Part shown: in pieces, positions 39,934 through 50,028 of the stretch | Layout: the number at the start of each line of letters is the position of its first letter | Numbering within the stretch: the stretch's first letter is position 1 | Source of the DNA: Candidatus Woesearchaeota archaeon CG10_big_fil_rev_8_21_14_0_10_45_16 | GTDB lineage: Archaea; Nanobdellota; Nanobdellia; Woesearchaeales; GW2011-AR9 | Length of the DNA: 64,000 nt | Reading direction: 5' to 3' | NCBI GenBank assembly: GCA_002762785.1 | Contig: PCXY01000003.1 | Coordinates: 134,463-198,462 of the forward strand | Notes under the pieces: model-generated | Databases searched by the model: none | Told to the model about the DNA's origin: nothing | What the model saw: only the letters and a program-made list of their open reading frames with translations | Made by a program: the position numbers and the translations under genes

Positions 39934-40297
39934 TCTCAATAACATATTGTCTTCTGGGGAAGTCAATATTATAGGTGAACGTCGTCTCTTTTTCTCCGAT
40001 AGCCTGTGTTCTTAGGACGATATCTGAGGGAAAACCGCATTCCCCCAACAAGCCTGCAAGACTGCTTTCATTATGTGGTTCTGCGAACATGAACCCGTAT
40101 TCGGCGACAAAATTACCATCTCTACTTTTATGCCCCAATGGGAAAAAAGGCCGTGTCGTTGAATATATCGCTGGATATAGACCCAGATTTTCAATGGCGC
40201 CAAGAACCTGTAGATCGTCAACAGTCAGCCCCATCTCTCTAGAAAGGAAAGTGTTAAAGACTTCTCGTCCTTGGGAAATAGTATCGTCGAGGGTCAT
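39914..40297 (-). CDS. Small soluble protein of unknown function
   Basis: A 127-residue protein beginning MTLDDTISQGREVFNTFLSREMG, with a later YPAIYSTTRPFFPLGHKSRDGNF segment. ATG 40297 was selected from TTTAAAAA 30 nt upstream rather than a TTG at 40312. The N-terminal helix plus VDDLQVLGAIENLG has a winged-helix look, but this is weak. No function assigned. Confidence 0.55.
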   Translation of the reverse strand: MTLDDTISQGREVFNTFLSREMGLTVDDLQVLGAIENLGLYPAIYSTTRPFFPLGHKSRDGNFVAEYGFMFAEPHNESSLAGLLGECGFPSDIVLRTQAIGEKETTFTYNIDFPRRQYVIEISVPSA

Positions 40298-40373
40298 GTT
40301 TGCGTCTGACAAAAGCCTCTTTTTAAAGATTGTGGAGTAAAATATATAATCTAATGGTTATATTTACCTAAAA

Positions 40374-40688
40374 ATGGCAAAAACAACTGTAACTCAAACA
40401 TCTGCGCCTGTAAAAAAGCCTGCTGTCGCTAGGACGGTCTCTGACGTGAAAGAGGACCTTTCAAGGACTCAGGCCAGAAACAGCAAACCGACCAAGGCTG
40501 TCAAGAAAGAAGATACCTACAGCTACAAAGGCTGGCTGGTCTCTGATCGATTTTTGAAGAGATGCTTCGCAATCCTCGGACATAGTCTCGTCGCTTCGTT
40601 GATCATCTACGGCATCATCATGGCTGTGTGCCTCGTCTTCTTCATGATCTTTGGCTTCTCAGCTCTGGTCGCAGCGTTGATCCATTGA
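40374..40688 (+). CDS. Small membrane protein with basic N-terminal region
   Basis: A 104-residue protein. The first 60 residues are Lys/Thr/Pro-rich (VTQTSAPVKKPAVARTV), then one long hydrophobic stretch (ASLIIYGIIMAVCLVFFMIFG region) that could span once or as a hairpin. ATATATAA about 31 nt upstream fits a leaderless start. It precedes the ATP synthase operon but has its own promoter. Confidence 0.6.
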   Translation: MAKTTVTQTSAPVKKPAVARTVSDVKEDLSRTQARNSKPTKAVKKEDTYSYKGWLVSDRFLKRCFAILGHSLVASLIIYGIIMAVCLVFFMIFGFSALVAALIH

Positions 40689-40770
40689 TTCTTTTTGTTT
40701 TCTCAATTTTCTTTTCATCTTAATTCTTCTCAATTTCTCACCCTGCCTATATAGTCTATTTAGGTGAGGC

Positions 40771-40812
40771 TTATATAAAGAGCCTAAACTCATCCACCTA
40801 TAGGTGAACAAT
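40771..40812 (+). promoter_or_regulatory. ATP synthase operon promoter and ribosome-binding site
   Basis: TTATATAAAG at 40771-40780 is the TATA box. AGGTGA at 40802-40807 lies 5 nt before TTG 40813, which supports that codon as the atpH start. Confidence 0.6.
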
Positions 40813-41121
40813 TTGAAAGAGATCCAAGACATCCTAAATACAGAAAAAGAAGCGATAAAGATCATCGAAAAATCTGATAAAAGAGGCGAGAAGATCCTGG
40901 CTGATGCCCGGCAGAAAGCTCTCGACCTTATCGCTGAAAGTAAGGAAAAGATCGATGAGGAGATCGACCAGAAAGTCAAGCAGCGAAGTTCCGAACTAGA
41001 CAAAGAAAGAGAGAAGATTCTCGCAGCTTCTGAAAAGAAAGCAGATAAATTACGTTCGGCAGCAGCAAAAAACGCAGCCAAAGCTGAAAAACTGATTCTT
41101 GAGGCGGTATTAAAGAAGTAG
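40813..41121 (+). CDS. atpH: A-type ATP synthase subunit H (peripheral stalk)
   Basis: A 102-residue, fully helical, Lys/Glu/Ala-rich coiled coil (EIQDILNTEKEAIKIIEKSD...ADARQKALDLIAESKEKI) typical of AhaH. It forms the right-handed peripheral stalk with subunit E. TTG 40813 is preferred because AGGTGA is correctly spaced before it; GTG 40804 is the alternative. First gene of H-I-K-E-C-F-A-B-D. Confidence 0.85.
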   Translation: MKEIQDILNTEKEAIKIIEKSDKRGEKILADARQKALDLIAESKEKIDEEIDQKVKQRSSELDKEREKILAASEKKADKLRSAAAKNAAKAEKLILEAVLKK

Positions 41122-41123
41122 AG

Positions 41124-43079
41124 ATGAGACCAGAACGGATGGTTAAGCTGCGGTTGGCAGCGCCTAAATCAAGACAGAGCGCGGTTATCGATACACTATA
41201 TGATCTGGGATTATACCATGTCACGCCGCATGTCAAAGGGAAATATGAACTTGATTTAGGGAATCCTTTAGCAGATGCGGAAGAACTATCGTCGATGATC
41301 GTCAAGATCAGCAGCGTCCTTTCACGGTTTCCCGACGGAAAAACGAAAAAACTGCCGCCGTTGAACCAGAAATTATTGTCAGCAGCCAAGAAAGGCGTCA
41401 CCAAGTTATATGCTGATTTCCTTCAGGTCGAAGAAGGCCTGCAAAAGATAAAAGCTGAGAAAGAGACCATCGACGCCCGGAAAAAATGGCTTAAGGTGCT
41501 CTCAGCGGCCAGGATCGATATTAGACAACTGAAACAGTCCATGACCTTATGTCATTTCTTTGGCGCCGTGCAGAAAAAAATGGAGTGCGAAGCTGTCCTG
41601 AAAGAAAACGACGACGTCAATTACATCTTGAAAGATAATATCCTCTTGGTGATCGGCAAGAAAGCAGAAGAGAAAGCTATCGCTGATCTTCTAAACGATC
41701 ATAACTTTACAGCGATCTCACTGGAAGAGGTCAACGACGCGGAGGCAGAACTGACTGACCTGGACCTGCGTTCAGCTAAGCTGATCCAACAGGAGAATCT
41801 TCTACAACAGAGATGGAAGAAGATCGAAAGCGAGACGCCTACCATCCGAGCTTTAGAAGATCAGTTTAAAGAAGAAGTGAAAAAACAAGAGCTTCCATTA
41901 CAGTTTGGAACTACGACCAGCTCATTTATCGCAGAGGGCTGGATCCCTAAAAGAGATCAAGAGCGGGTGCAGAAAGCTTTGGAAGATTCTACTAAAAGAT
42001 CGATCTTCTTGGAATTCAGCGAACCGGACAAGAAAGAAGCACCGCCGGTCAAGCTGCATAACAATATGTTTGCGAAACCGTTTGAGTTTCTGATCGAGAT
42101 GTTCAGCCTGCCATCGTATAAAGAATTTGATCCGACAATGTTATTGCTCCTAACGTTCCCGTTCTTCTTCGGCTTCATGCTGGGAGATCTGGGTTACGGC
42201 GTAGTCTTGCTTATCGCATTTTACATCTTAAAGAAAAAAGTGCCGGCCGCGGCGGAAGCAGCTAAAGTGTTGATGTTTGCCGCTTTCGTCTCGATGCTGT
42301 TCGGCCTCGTCTACGGAGAAGTCTTCGGTTTTGAACACGTCTCGATCGAGACCGGAAAAAGCTGGTGCGATAGTCTTAGCATCTGCCTGCCGCAGCATAC
42401 GCTGGAAGTACACGGCCAGGAACATCTGGTGGCCGATTTCCCCAGATTATTGAATCGGGCGCACAGCCATACTAACGTTTTCGGCTTTGAGATACTGACC
42501 GTGCTAGTCATAGGGGCGATCATCGGCTTTATCCATCTTAACTTTGGTTTTATCCTAGGATTCCTCAACGAACTGAAAAGTCACGGGTTTAAGCACGCGC
42601 TGGAAGCAAAGCTGAGCTGGATGATAATTGAACTGGGAGCGATCCTGGCTGTGATGTCAGTCTTAGGGATGCTGTCATTTTCATATTGGATCGGTACGAT
42701 CATCGCGATCCTTGGTGTCGTCCTGCTGGCAAAAGGTGAAGGCATCCAGGGTATCGTGGAACTGCCGGCCTTGATCTCGCAGACCTTAAGCTACATGCGT
42801 CTCGGAGCTGTAGGACTAGCCAGCGTCGGCCTGGCCGTTGTCGTCAATGAAAATCTAGCCATGCCGTTCATCGAACGCGGCGGTTTTTACATCATCATCG
42901 CTATCATCATCATGTTATTTGGACATCTCATCAACTTATTGTTGGGTGTGATCGGTCCGTTTTTACATGGCATCAGGCTCCATTACGTGGAGTTCTTCTC
43001 CAAGTTTTTCCATGGTGGAGGAGTTGAATACAGACCATTTAAGAAAGAACAAAAAAACAAACCTTTGGAGGTACAATAA
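41124..43079 (+). CDS. atpI: A-type ATP synthase subunit I (a-type stator)
   Basis: A 651-residue subunit. The soluble N-terminal half (1-330) starts MRPERMVKLRLAAPKSRQSAVIDTLYDLG. The membrane half has about eight helices, including LISQTLSYMRLGAVGLASVGLA, which holds the essential Arg that faces the c-ring, and LGDLGYGVVLLIAFYIL. It carries the ion half-channels. Starts 2 nt after the atpH stop. Confidence 0.95.
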   Translation: MRPERMVKLRLAAPKSRQSAVIDTLYDLGLYHVTPHVKGKYELDLGNPLADAEELSSMIVKISSVLSRFPDGKTKKLPPLNQKLLSAAKKGVTKLYADFLQVEEGLQKIKAEKETIDARKKWLKVLSAARIDIRQLKQSMTLCHFFGAVQKKMECEAVLKENDDVNYILKDNILLVIGKKAEEKAIADLLNDHNFTAISLEEVNDAEAELTDLDLRSAKLIQQENLLQQRWKKIESETPTIRALEDQFKEEVKKQELPLQFGTTTSSFIAEGWIPKRDQERVQKALEDSTKRSIFLEFSEPDKKEAPPVKLHNNMFAKPFEFLIEMFSLPSYKEFDPTMLLLLTFPFFFGFMLGDLGYGVVLLIAFYILKKKVPAAAEAAKVLMFAAFVSMLFGLVYGEVFGFEHVSIETGKSWCDSLSICLPQHTLEVHGQEHLVADFPRLLNRAHSHTNVFGFEILTVLVIGAIIGFIHLNFGFILGFLNELKSHGFKHALEAKLSWMIIELGAILAVMSVLGMLSFSYWIGTIIAILGVVLLAKGEGIQGIVELPALISQTLSYMRLGAVGLASVGLAVVVNENLAMPFIERGGFYIIIAIIIMLFGHLINLLLGVIGPFLHGIRLHYVEFFSKFFHGGGVEYRPFKKEQKNKPLEVQ

Positions 43080-43081
43080 AA

Positions 43082-43306
43082 ATGGCAGAAGCAGCAGGTT
43101 TAATTGCAATAGGAGCCGGTCTGGCGATCGGCTTGAGTGCTCTCGCAGCAGCGTGGGCAGAGAGTTCCATCGGGACCGCAGCGGTCGGTGCGATGGCTGA
43201 GAAAGAAAGCCTTTTCGGTAAGGGTCTTATCTTGACCGTCATTCCGGAAACGATCGTCATCTTTGGCTTAGTAGTTGCTATCTTGATCATCGGACTGGCT
43301 GGATAA
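43082..43306 (+). CDS. atpK: A-type ATP synthase subunit K (c-ring)
   Basis: A 74-residue two-helix proteolipid: LIAIGAGLAIGLSALAAAWAE and GLILTVIPETIVIFGLVVAI, with the ion-carrying Glu in IPETIVIFG. It is a single hairpin, not the duplicated form of some archaea. GGAGGT lies 10 nt before ATG 43082; a strong site fits the high copy number of this subunit. Confidence 0.95.
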   Translation: MAEAAGLIAIGAGLAIGLSALAAAWAESSIGTAAVGAMAEKESLFGKGLILTVIPETIVIFGLVVAILIIGLAG

Positions 43307-43334
43307 GATTGACCAGCAGGAAGGTGAAACACAG

Positions 43335-43886
43335 ATGGCATTAGCACAGGTTCAAGCCGAGATCGTCGTGGAAGCAGAGAAAAAAGCTGTCGAGGCGACG
43401 AAGCAGGCTGAAAAAGAAGCGCAGGAAGTCCTGAAGAAAGCGAAGGACGAAGTCTCTCAGTACAAGAAAGATGCTGAGAAACAGGCAGCGACGCTGCTGG
43501 AAGCCATGGAACGTAAAGTCCTGGCAGCAGCTCGTTCTGACGCGCAGCGACTGGAGATGAACGCCCGTAAAGAGATCATGGATGATCTTTTTGACAACGC
43601 AGCAGCTAGTCTTCAGAAACTTGGTAAGACGGAGAAACAGAAATTTCTTCAATCTCTTTTAGAGAAAGCTGAGAAAGAGATCAAAGTCGATACAGTCTAT
43701 GCAGCGGCTGCTGACACGTCTCTTGTCAAAGGCGTCAAGAACGTCAAAGAGGCGCCGATCTCAGGCGGCTTGATGGCCGAGACCAAGGAAGGCGACATCA
43801 GCGTCAACCTTAGCGTGGAAGAGCTTCTCGCTTCACTACGAGAGGAACTGTCGATGAAACTAAGTGAGGTCTTGTTCAATGAGTGA
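43335..43886 (+). CDS. atpE: A-type ATP synthase subunit E (peripheral stalk)
   Basis: A 183-residue protein with an Ala/Lys/Glu-rich N-terminal coiled coil (VVEAEKKAVEATKQAEKEAQ) and a globular C-terminal domain (GGLMAETKEGDISVNLSVEELL) that binds the catalytic head. Preceded by AGGAAGGTGAAACACAG. Its end overlaps the atpC start. Confidence 0.93.
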   Translation: MALAQVQAEIVVEAEKKAVEATKQAEKEAQEVLKKAKDEVSQYKKDAEKQAATLLEAMERKVLAAARSDAQRLEMNARKEIMDDLFDNAAASLQKLGKTEKQKFLQSLLEKAEKEIKVDTVYAAAADTSLVKGVKNVKEAPISGGLMAETKEGDISVNLSVEELLASLREELSMKLSEVLFNE

Positions 43887-44937
43887 GAGCAGTCTGATGG
43901 ATAGGAACGCAAGGACGATGAGAAAAGTAAAAGTTCAATTTTCTCCGTATACATATGCCCGAGTAGCGGCGATGAAGTCTTCTCTCCTCTCGAAAGAAGA
44001 TTACGACCGTCTGCTGAAGATGGGCTACCATGAGATACTGCGTTCTCTCCAAGACTCTGCTTATGAACAGGAGATCGATAAATATGATGTTTCCACCCAG
44101 GGATTGAAAGTCATCGAGCAGGCTTTGAATGCTAATCTTTTAAGGATCTGCTTGAAACTGCACCGCATCTCGCTGGGCGGCATGAAAGAAGCCATAGCAA
44201 AGTATCTGCTGCGCTACGACCTTGAAAATATCAAAGCTATCATCAGGAGCACCCAGGCTGGCATCGCAGCTGATGAAGTGCGGCCGCTGTTGTATGAATC
44301 GGTCAATTATCCGGCTGAGTTCTGGGAAAAGATACTGGCGAAAGATAAGATAGAAGATATCGTGGCTTTACTGCCTTTCCTGAAAAATTATGGCAGAGAT
44401 GGCGGAAAAAAAGACGGCAGTGAACTGAAAGAACTGTTTGAGATCGAAAATGCGCTTGATACTTATTACGTAGAGACGGTCATGTCTTTTGCATCCTCAG
44501 TAAGAGGACAAGGAAAAGTACTGAAAGAATTATGGGAAGAAGAGATCGAGACCATGAACATCAAGACAATATTACGGTTGCTGGAAGAAAAGGAATATGA
44601 TGCAGCTGATTACCTTATCAAGCCCAGCAAGCTGGTGCTAAAGATGGCTAAGCTGCGTTCCATCGAAGAGATCGTTGCTCTTCTGCGAAAAGACAAGAGG
44701 ACCGAACTGAAAGGCGATGAAGATGACATCCTCGCCAGATTAGAGATAGATCTGGAAAAGACCTTATTGCAGAAAGAACGGCAGCTGATGCACCGCAACC
44801 TGCTCAGCGCCAATTACGTCCTGGGCTTTCTCTTCGCTAAAGAGATCGAAGTCAGGAACCTCAAGATCCTGGTCAAAGGCAGGAAACTGTCGCTGCCTGA
44901 CGATTATATCCAAAAGATGATGGTGGTCGCCGCATGA
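43879..44937 (+). CDS. atpC: A-type ATP synthase subunit C
   Basis: A 352-residue subunit of the V-type d family, the socket between the c-ring and the central stalk, with YARVAAMKSSLLSKEDYDRLL and LLRYDLENIKAIIRS repeated helical units. ATG 43879 is favoured by the AAGTGAGGT site and ATGA-type overlap with atpE; a TTG-like longer reading exists. Overlaps atpF by 4 nt. Confidence 0.93.
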   Translation: MSESSLMDRNARTMRKVKVQFSPYTYARVAAMKSSLLSKEDYDRLLKMGYHEILRSLQDSAYEQEIDKYDVSTQGLKVIEQALNANLLRICLKLHRISLGGMKEAIAKYLLRYDLENIKAIIRSTQAGIAADEVRPLLYESVNYPAEFWEKILAKDKIEDIVALLPFLKNYGRDGGKKDGSELKELFEIENALDTYYVETVMSFASSVRGQGKVLKELWEEEIETMNIKTILRLLEEKEYDAADYLIKPSKLVLKMAKLRSIEEIVALLRKDKRTELKGDEDDILARLEIDLEKTLLQKERQLMHRNLLSANYVLGFLFAKEIEVRNLKILVKGRKLSLPDDYIQKMMVVAA

Positions 44938-45227
44938 GATCGATAGCTATCGTCGGAGAGCCGGAATTCACGCTGGGTTTCAGGCTGGCTGGGATCCGCC
45001 AGGTCGTCGGCAAGGAAAATATTAAAGAACTGTTGGACGATAAGACAGTAGGCATCGTCATCATCGATGAAGCTACCATGCAGGATCTTGATCCACGGTT
45101 GAAAGATGATATCGTGGCATCAGTAGACCCAGTCTTTGTCGTCGTCTCAGAGACAGCAAAACAAGAAGAATTACGGAAGATGATCATCCAATCTATCGGA
45201 GTTGACTTACTTAAGGAAGGTGAATAA
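44934..45227 (+). CDS. atpF: A-type ATP synthase subunit F
   Basis: A 97-residue Rossmann-like central-stalk subunit: [32 protein letters not shown] and DPVFVVVSE. Overlaps atpC by 4 nt; 2 nt before atpA. It binds subunit D and activates ATP turnover. Confidence 0.94.
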   Translation: MRSIAIVGEPEFTLGFRLAGIRQVVGKENIKELLDDKTVGIVIIDEATMQDLDPRLKDDIVASVDPVFVVVSETAKQEELRKMIIQSIGVDLLKEGE

Positions 45228-45229
45228 TC

Positions 45230-46993
45230 ATGGCTACAGACAAAAAACAGACAAACAAGAAACAGATCGGAAAATTATACCGGATCGCCGGCCCCGTCGT
45301 GGTGGCCCGGGGACTGCAGGCACGGATGTATGATGTTGTCCGTGTCGGAAACGAACGCCTGATGGGCGAAGTTATCAAGATCGATGGCGAAGACACGATC
45401 ATCCAGGTCTATGAAGATACTACTGGGATCACACCGGGCGAACCGGTAGAAAACACTGGAGAACGCTTATCAGTTGAACTTGGTCCAGGACTGCTGACCT
45501 CTATCTACGACGGTATCCAGCGTCCTTTACCGGTATTACAAGCAGAGATGGGAGATTTCATCTTCCGCGGTGTCGATGCTCCGGGACTTGATCACAAAAA
45601 AAGATGGGACTTCAAAGCACTGGTCAATAAAGGTGAAGCTGTCAAAGGCGGCGATGTCATCGGTGAAGTTAAAGAGACCGAAACGTTCACCCATAAGATC
45701 ATGGTGCCTCCTTCCATGGAAGGCAAGGTTAAAGAGATCAAATCTGGAAAATTCACGGTCGATGAGATTGTCTGTGTTCTTGATAATGATAAAGAGATCA
45801 TGATGATGCAGAAATGGCCGGTGCGTATGCCAAGACCTTACCGCAAGAAACAGGCCCCCAGCGCGCCATTGTTGACGGGACAGAGGATCTTTGATGTCTT
45901 CTTTCCGGTTGCCAAAGGCGGCGCCGCCGCTATCCCTGGTCCGTTCGGAGCCGGCAAGACCGTCTCCCAGCAGCAGTTAGCAAAATGGTGCGATGCTGAC
46001 ATCATCGTCTACGTCGGCTGCGGCGAAAGAGGAAACGAGATGACCGAAGTATTGACAGAGTTTCCGCATCTGAAAGACCCGCGGACCAACGGTCCTTTGA
46101 TGAACAGAACCGTCCTAATCGCTAACACCTCAAACATGCCGGTAGCAGCAAGGGAAGCCAGCGTCTATACGGGCGCAACCATTGCAGAATATTTCCGTGA
46201 CATGGGCTTACATGTGGCGATGATGGCTGATTCCAGCTCCCGTTGGGCGGAAGCCATGAGAGAGATCTCTTCACGTCTGGAAGAGATGCCTGGTGAAGAA
46301 GGCTATCCTGCTTACTTAGCGACAAGACTGGCAGAGTTCTATGAAAGAGCCGGCATGGTCGAACCCTTGGGGGTCGATAATGAAGGTTCAGTCACCCTTA
46401 TCGGGGCCGTCTCGCCGCCTGGTGGAGACTTCTCGGAACCAGTTACCCAGAACACCCTGCGTGTTACCAAGACTTTCTGGGCGCTAGACGCAAAATTGGC
46501 CCAAAGAAGACACTTCCCATCCGTCAACTGGCTGACCAGCTACACTTTGTACATGGATTCACTTGAACCATGGTTTGCTAAGAATGTGGCTGCCGAATGG
46601 CGGTCATTGGTCAGCACCATGATGAAGATCCTCCAGGAAGAAGACAAGCTATTGGAGATCGTCCAGCTGGTCGGTTCCGACTCTCTTCCGCCAAAGCAGC
46701 AATTGACGTTAGAAGTAGCCCGTCTGATCCGTGAGTTCGTCTTGCAGCAGAACGCTTTCCATGACATCGATACATACTGTGAACTGAAGAAGAGCTACAC
46801 CCTGATGAAGACTATCCTGCTGTATGCTGATCTGGCCCAGTCCGCTTTAGACGACCAGGGAGCAAGAGTACAGGATCTTCTCGCTATCAAAGCGAAAGAT
46901 AGGATCGGCGAAGCGAAGTTCGAGAAAGATTATCAGAAACTGCTGAAAGAAGTGCAGGCTGAGATGGAAACTGAATTCAAGCAATTAAGGTGA
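45230..46993 (+). CDS. atpA: A-type ATP synthase catalytic subunit A
   Basis: A 587-residue catalytic subunit. P-loop [17 protein letters not shown] near residue 240 is the archaeal form. GCGERGNEM and [17 protein letters not shown] follow, and the archaeal non-homologous insert lies before the P-loop. AAGGAAGGTGAATAATC precedes the start. Stop overlaps the atpB ribosome-binding site. Confidence 0.97.
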   Translation: MATDKKQTNKKQIGKLYRIAGPVVVARGLQARMYDVVRVGNERLMGEVIKIDGEDTIIQVYEDTTGITPGEPVENTGERLSVELGPGLLTSIYDGIQRPLPVLQAEMGDFIFRGVDAPGLDHKKRWDFKALVNKGEAVKGGDVIGEVKETETFTHKIMVPPSMEGKVKEIKSGKFTVDEIVCVLDNDKEIMMMQKWPVRMPRPYRKKQAPSAPLLTGQRIFDVFFPVAKGGAAAIPGPFGAGKTVSQQQLAKWCDADIIVYVGCGERGNEMTEVLTEFPHLKDPRTNGPLMNRTVLIANTSNMPVAAREASVYTGATIAEYFRDMGLHVAMMADSSSRWAEAMREISSRLEEMPGEEGYPAYLATRLAEFYERAGMVEPLGVDNEGSVTLIGAVSPPGGDFSEPVTQNTLRVTKTFWALDAKLAQRRHFPSVNWLTSYTLYMDSLEPWFAKNVAAEWRSLVSTMMKILQEEDKLLEIVQLVGSDSLPPKQQLTLEVARLIREFVLQQNAFHDIDTYCELKKSYTLMKTILLYADLAQSALDDQGARVQDLLAIKAKDRIGEAKFEKDYQKLLKEVQAEMETEFKQLR

Positions 46994-46998
46994 TTATC

Positions 46999-48378
46999 AT
47001 GACAACGATGAAAGAATATAAAACGATCACAAGGGTGGCCGGACCTTTGGTCTTCGTCGAGAAGACAGAACCTATCGGCTACGGAACACTTGTAAAAGTT
47101 ACTCTAGTAGACGGATCTGTAAAGTCAGGACAGGTTCTTGATTCCAGCGATGACCTGGTCGTCGTCCAGATCTTTGAAGGCACCAGCGGTATCAGCAAGG
47201 ATGCTAAAGTCAAGTTCCTAAAAGAGAACATTACCCTGCCAGTAAGCAAAGACATGCTTGGCCGTGTCTTCAACGGCGCAGGCAAGCCGATCGACGGCGG
47301 TTCTAGTATCGTCGCTAAAAAGAAAATAGATATCAACGGAGCAGCAATTAATCCTTATGCACGAGCTTCTCCTGCAGATTTTATCCAGACCGGTATCAGT
47401 ACGATCGATGTTACAAATACCTTGGTCAGAGGGCAGAAACTGCCGATCTTCTCCGGTTCCGGCCTGCCGCATAACGAGATCGCCTTGCAGATCGCCCGTC
47501 AGGCTAAAGTCGTCGGCAGCAAAGAGAAATTTATTGTTGTCTTCGCAGCCATGGGTATCACCAACGAAGAAGCACAGTACTTCATGAAAGACTTTGAAGA
47601 GACCGGCGCTCTGGAAAGAAGCGTGGTCTTCTTAAATCTGGCTGACGACCCGGCTGTTGAAAGATTAGTCACCCCGCGCATGGCTTTGACGGCAGCGGAG
47701 TATTTCGCCTACGAAGAAGATGCTCACGTTCTGGTAATCCTGACGGATATGACCAACTACTGTGAATCATTACGAGAGATCGGCGCTGCTAGGGAAGAAG
47801 TTCCCGGTAGAAGAGGGTATCCTGGTTACATGTATACTGACTTAGCCATGATCTATGAACGAGCTGGTATGATCAAAGGCAGAAAAGGATCTGTCACTCA
47901 GATTCCGATCCTGACTATGGTCGGCGATGACATCACCCATCCGATACCGGACCTTACTGGTTACATCACCGAAGGGCAGATTGTCCTGAACAGGGAGCTT
48001 CATCGTAAAGGAGTCTATCCGCCGATCAACGTTCTTCCATCTTTGTCACGATTGATGAACATGGGTATAGGTGGTACTAAAACTAGAGATGATCACAAGA
48101 ACGTTTCAGACCAGATGTATGCCAACTACGCTGAAGGCGTCGATCTTCGTGGATTAGTCGCTATCGTCGGTGAAGAAGCTTTGTCTGAGAAAGACAGGTT
48201 ATTGCTGAAGTTCGGCGACCTCTTTGAAGAGAAGATCGTTACCCAGAGCAAGAAGGAAGACCGTTCGATATCGCAGTCATTAGATATCTGCTGGCAATTG
48301 CTAGGTACTATTCCAGAAAGGATGCTGACTAGGGTCAGTCCTGAGCTGAAGAAAAAGTATTACAAAGAGATGAAGTAG
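46999..48378 (+). CDS. atpB: A-type ATP synthase regulatory subunit B
   Basis: A 459-residue non-catalytic subunit with [19 protein letters not shown] in place of the P-loop, the [10 protein letters not shown] and [16 protein letters not shown] motifs, and [21 protein letters not shown] 46999 is chosen because GGTGAT at 46989-46994 is its ribosome-binding site; GTG 46990 lies within that site. Confidence 0.97.
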   Translation: MTTMKEYKTITRVAGPLVFVEKTEPIGYGTLVKVTLVDGSVKSGQVLDSSDDLVVVQIFEGTSGISKDAKVKFLKENITLPVSKDMLGRVFNGAGKPIDGGSSIVAKKKIDINGAAINPYARASPADFIQTGISTIDVTNTLVRGQKLPIFSGSGLPHNEIALQIARQAKVVGSKEKFIVVFAAMGITNEEAQYFMKDFEETGALERSVVFLNLADDPAVERLVTPRMALTAAEYFAYEEDAHVLVILTDMTNYCESLREIGAAREEVPGRRGYPGYMYTDLAMIYERAGMIKGRKGSVTQIPILTMVGDDITHPIPDLTGYITEGQIVLNRELHRKGVYPPINVLPSLSRLMNMGIGGTKTRDDHKNVSDQMYANYAEGVDLRGLVAIVGEEALSEKDRLLLKFGDLFEEKIVTQSKKEDRSISQSLDICWQLLGTIPERMLTRVSPELKKKYYKEMK

Positions 48379-48413
48379 GGAAAGTAAAGTAAAAGTGAAG
48401 AATCAATAAAAAC

Positions 48414-49034
48414 ATGGCACTCGACATCAAACCGACGCGAAGCGAACTGCTGAAGCTGAAAGTACAGATCAAGCTGGCCAAATCAGGCCACTCCTTGCTG
48501 AAAAAGAAGCGGGATGGCTTGATCTTGGAATTCTTTGAACTGCTGAAGAAAGCCAAGAACGCTCGGCTGGAATTGGCTAAGACTTATTCAGGAGCAGTTC
48601 AGAAGCTGAATGTTGCCAGAGTCATGCACACTGATGTTAAATTGCAATCTCTTGCTTTTGCTATCAAACAAAGTCCTGAAATCAATCTGGAGAAGAAGAA
48701 CATCATGGGTGTACAGGTGCCGAAGATCGATCCTTCAAAAGTACGCAAGACGTTGATGGAAAGAGGTATCGGTATGGCCGGCAGCTCTCCTGTCATAGAC
48801 ACTTCGATCGATGAGTATGAAAAAGTTGTCGAAGCTGTCGTGGTAGTGGCAGAAGCTGAGACGGCAATGAAAAAGTTACTCTCAGAGATCGAGAAGACCA
48901 AGAGAAGGGTCAATGCTCTGGAGTTCAGCCGCATCCCGGCCATGGAAGAAGCAAGGAAGTTTATCACGCTTAGGCTGGAAGAGATGGAGCGCGAGAACGT
49001 TTTCCGGCTGAAACGGATCAAGGGCAATGGATAA
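48414..49034 (+). CDS. atpD: A-type ATP synthase subunit D (central rotor shaft)
   Basis: A 206-residue coiled-coil rotor subunit: IKPTRSELLKLKVQIKLAKSGHSLLKKKRDGLI and a C-terminal RRVNALEFSRIPAMEEARKFI helix. Last gene of the operon, 35 nt after atpB. Confidence 0.95.
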   Translation: MALDIKPTRSELLKLKVQIKLAKSGHSLLKKKRDGLILEFFELLKKAKNARLELAKTYSGAVQKLNVARVMHTDVKLQSLAFAIKQSPEINLEKKNIMGVQVPKIDPSKVRKTLMERGIGMAGSSPVIDTSIDEYEKVVEAVVVVAEAETAMKKLLSEIEKTKRRVNALEFSRIPAMEEARKFITLRLEEMERENVFRLKRIKGNG

Positions 49035-49065
49035 GATTTTTAAGTAGTTTAATCTTTTTAGGTTT

Positions 49066-49368
49066 ATGGATGGGAATGATGATAAAGTACTGCACCACAA
49101 TCTACCTTCTGAAGATGTTTTAAAGTCAAAAACTGTGACCCTAAGCGGGATAAAAGATAAGATCCATACGATCCGCGGAATGCAGGTTATGCTTGATAGT
49201 GATCTGGCTGCGTTTTATGGAGTTGAAACAAAAAGGCTGAATGAGCAGGTAAGAAGAAATAGCGAGAGATTCCCACCTGATTTCATGTTTCAGCTGGCTG
49301 AAAATGAAGCAGAAATCTTGAGGACGCATTTTGCGACCTCAAGTGAGAATTGGGGAGGGAGGCTTTAG
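49066..49368 (+). pseudogene. Truncated ORF6N-domain protein
   Basis: A 100-residue protein with the ORF6N domain: IKDKIHTIRGMQVMLDSDLAAFYGVETKRLNEQVRRN and FPPDFMFQLAENEAEILRTHFAT. Family members continue well past NWGGR with a conserved FTEQGV region; here the frame stops after GGRL. It is probably a 3'-truncated virus- or plasmid-derived gene. Residual DNA binding by the intact N-terminus is possible. Confidence 0.7.
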
Positions 49369-49386
49369 CTTTTCTGGAGGAGATCG

Positions 49387-49503
49387 ATGCTTACAAAGAA
49401 TAAAAAACTAATCTGGATCCGTATCGCTATCTCGATCTTTAACCTTCTTCTGGTATTAGCTGTCATTATCTATGCTTATATTAAGCTGAAAGGGAAGCTG
49501 TAA
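49387..49503 (+). CDS. 38-residue single-pass membrane peptide
   Basis: MLTKNKKLIWIRIAIS followed by one hydrophobic helix (IFNLLLVLAVIIYAYI) and KLKGKL. A strong GGAGGA ribosome-binding site lies 5 nt before ATG 49387. Single-helix micropeptide; function unknown. Confidence 0.55.
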   Translation: MLTKNKKLIWIRIAISIFNLLLVLAVIIYAYIKLKGKL

Positions 49504-49576
49504 ATTATTCCAAAACATTTATATTGTAGACTGTATATCAAAGACCTAGAGGCCGGTTTCTGAGTTGCATTTAAAC

Positions 49577-49957
49577 ATGAAAAAATACTATCTGTTGCTG
49601 GTACTTTGCCTCTTCCTTGTAAGTTGCGCAGAAAAGATTGAACCTACAGTTTCGGTAGAAACTATCGCACCGATCAGCAATTTTGATACTCTAAATCTAC
49701 AGGCATTGGAAGGCCAGGAGGTTTTCATCTTCGGCAATGCCAGTCCATATTATATCAACATCAGAGAAGCTGATTCTCCGTTTTATATGTTCAGTGATCA
49801 AGAAGGGATGAAAGTTCCGGTCCTGCCTTACAGGAAACTGCAGGAAGACAGGGATTATACTATCAGCGGTATCGTCATGAAAGGCACGAAGACGGCTTGT
49901 CGTATCGAATCTGGTTACTGTTATTTCTATTATGTTAAAGAGATGGTTCCAAAGTAA
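49577..49957 (+). CDS. Lipoprotein with OB-fold-like domain
   Basis: A 126-residue exported protein. MKKYYLLLVLCLFLVSC ends in a lipobox-like LVSC. The mature part (LQALEGQEVFIFGNASPYYINIRE...YTISGIVMKG) has the strand pattern of an OB fold, like small exported nucleic-acid-binding-type domains. ATG 49577 starts the signal peptide; a TTG at 49565 is less likely. Confidence 0.65.
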   Translation: MKKYYLLLVLCLFLVSCAEKIEPTVSVETIAPISNFDTLNLQALEGQEVFIFGNASPYYINIREADSPFYMFSDQEGMKVPVLPYRKLQEDRDYTISGIVMKGTKTACRIESGYCYFYYVKEMVPK

Positions 49958-50028
49958 GGTTAGCTCTGATATAGAAGAGTATCCATCACCGAAATCTATT
50001 TAAAGACGCTATTTTCCCCCTCTCCATC

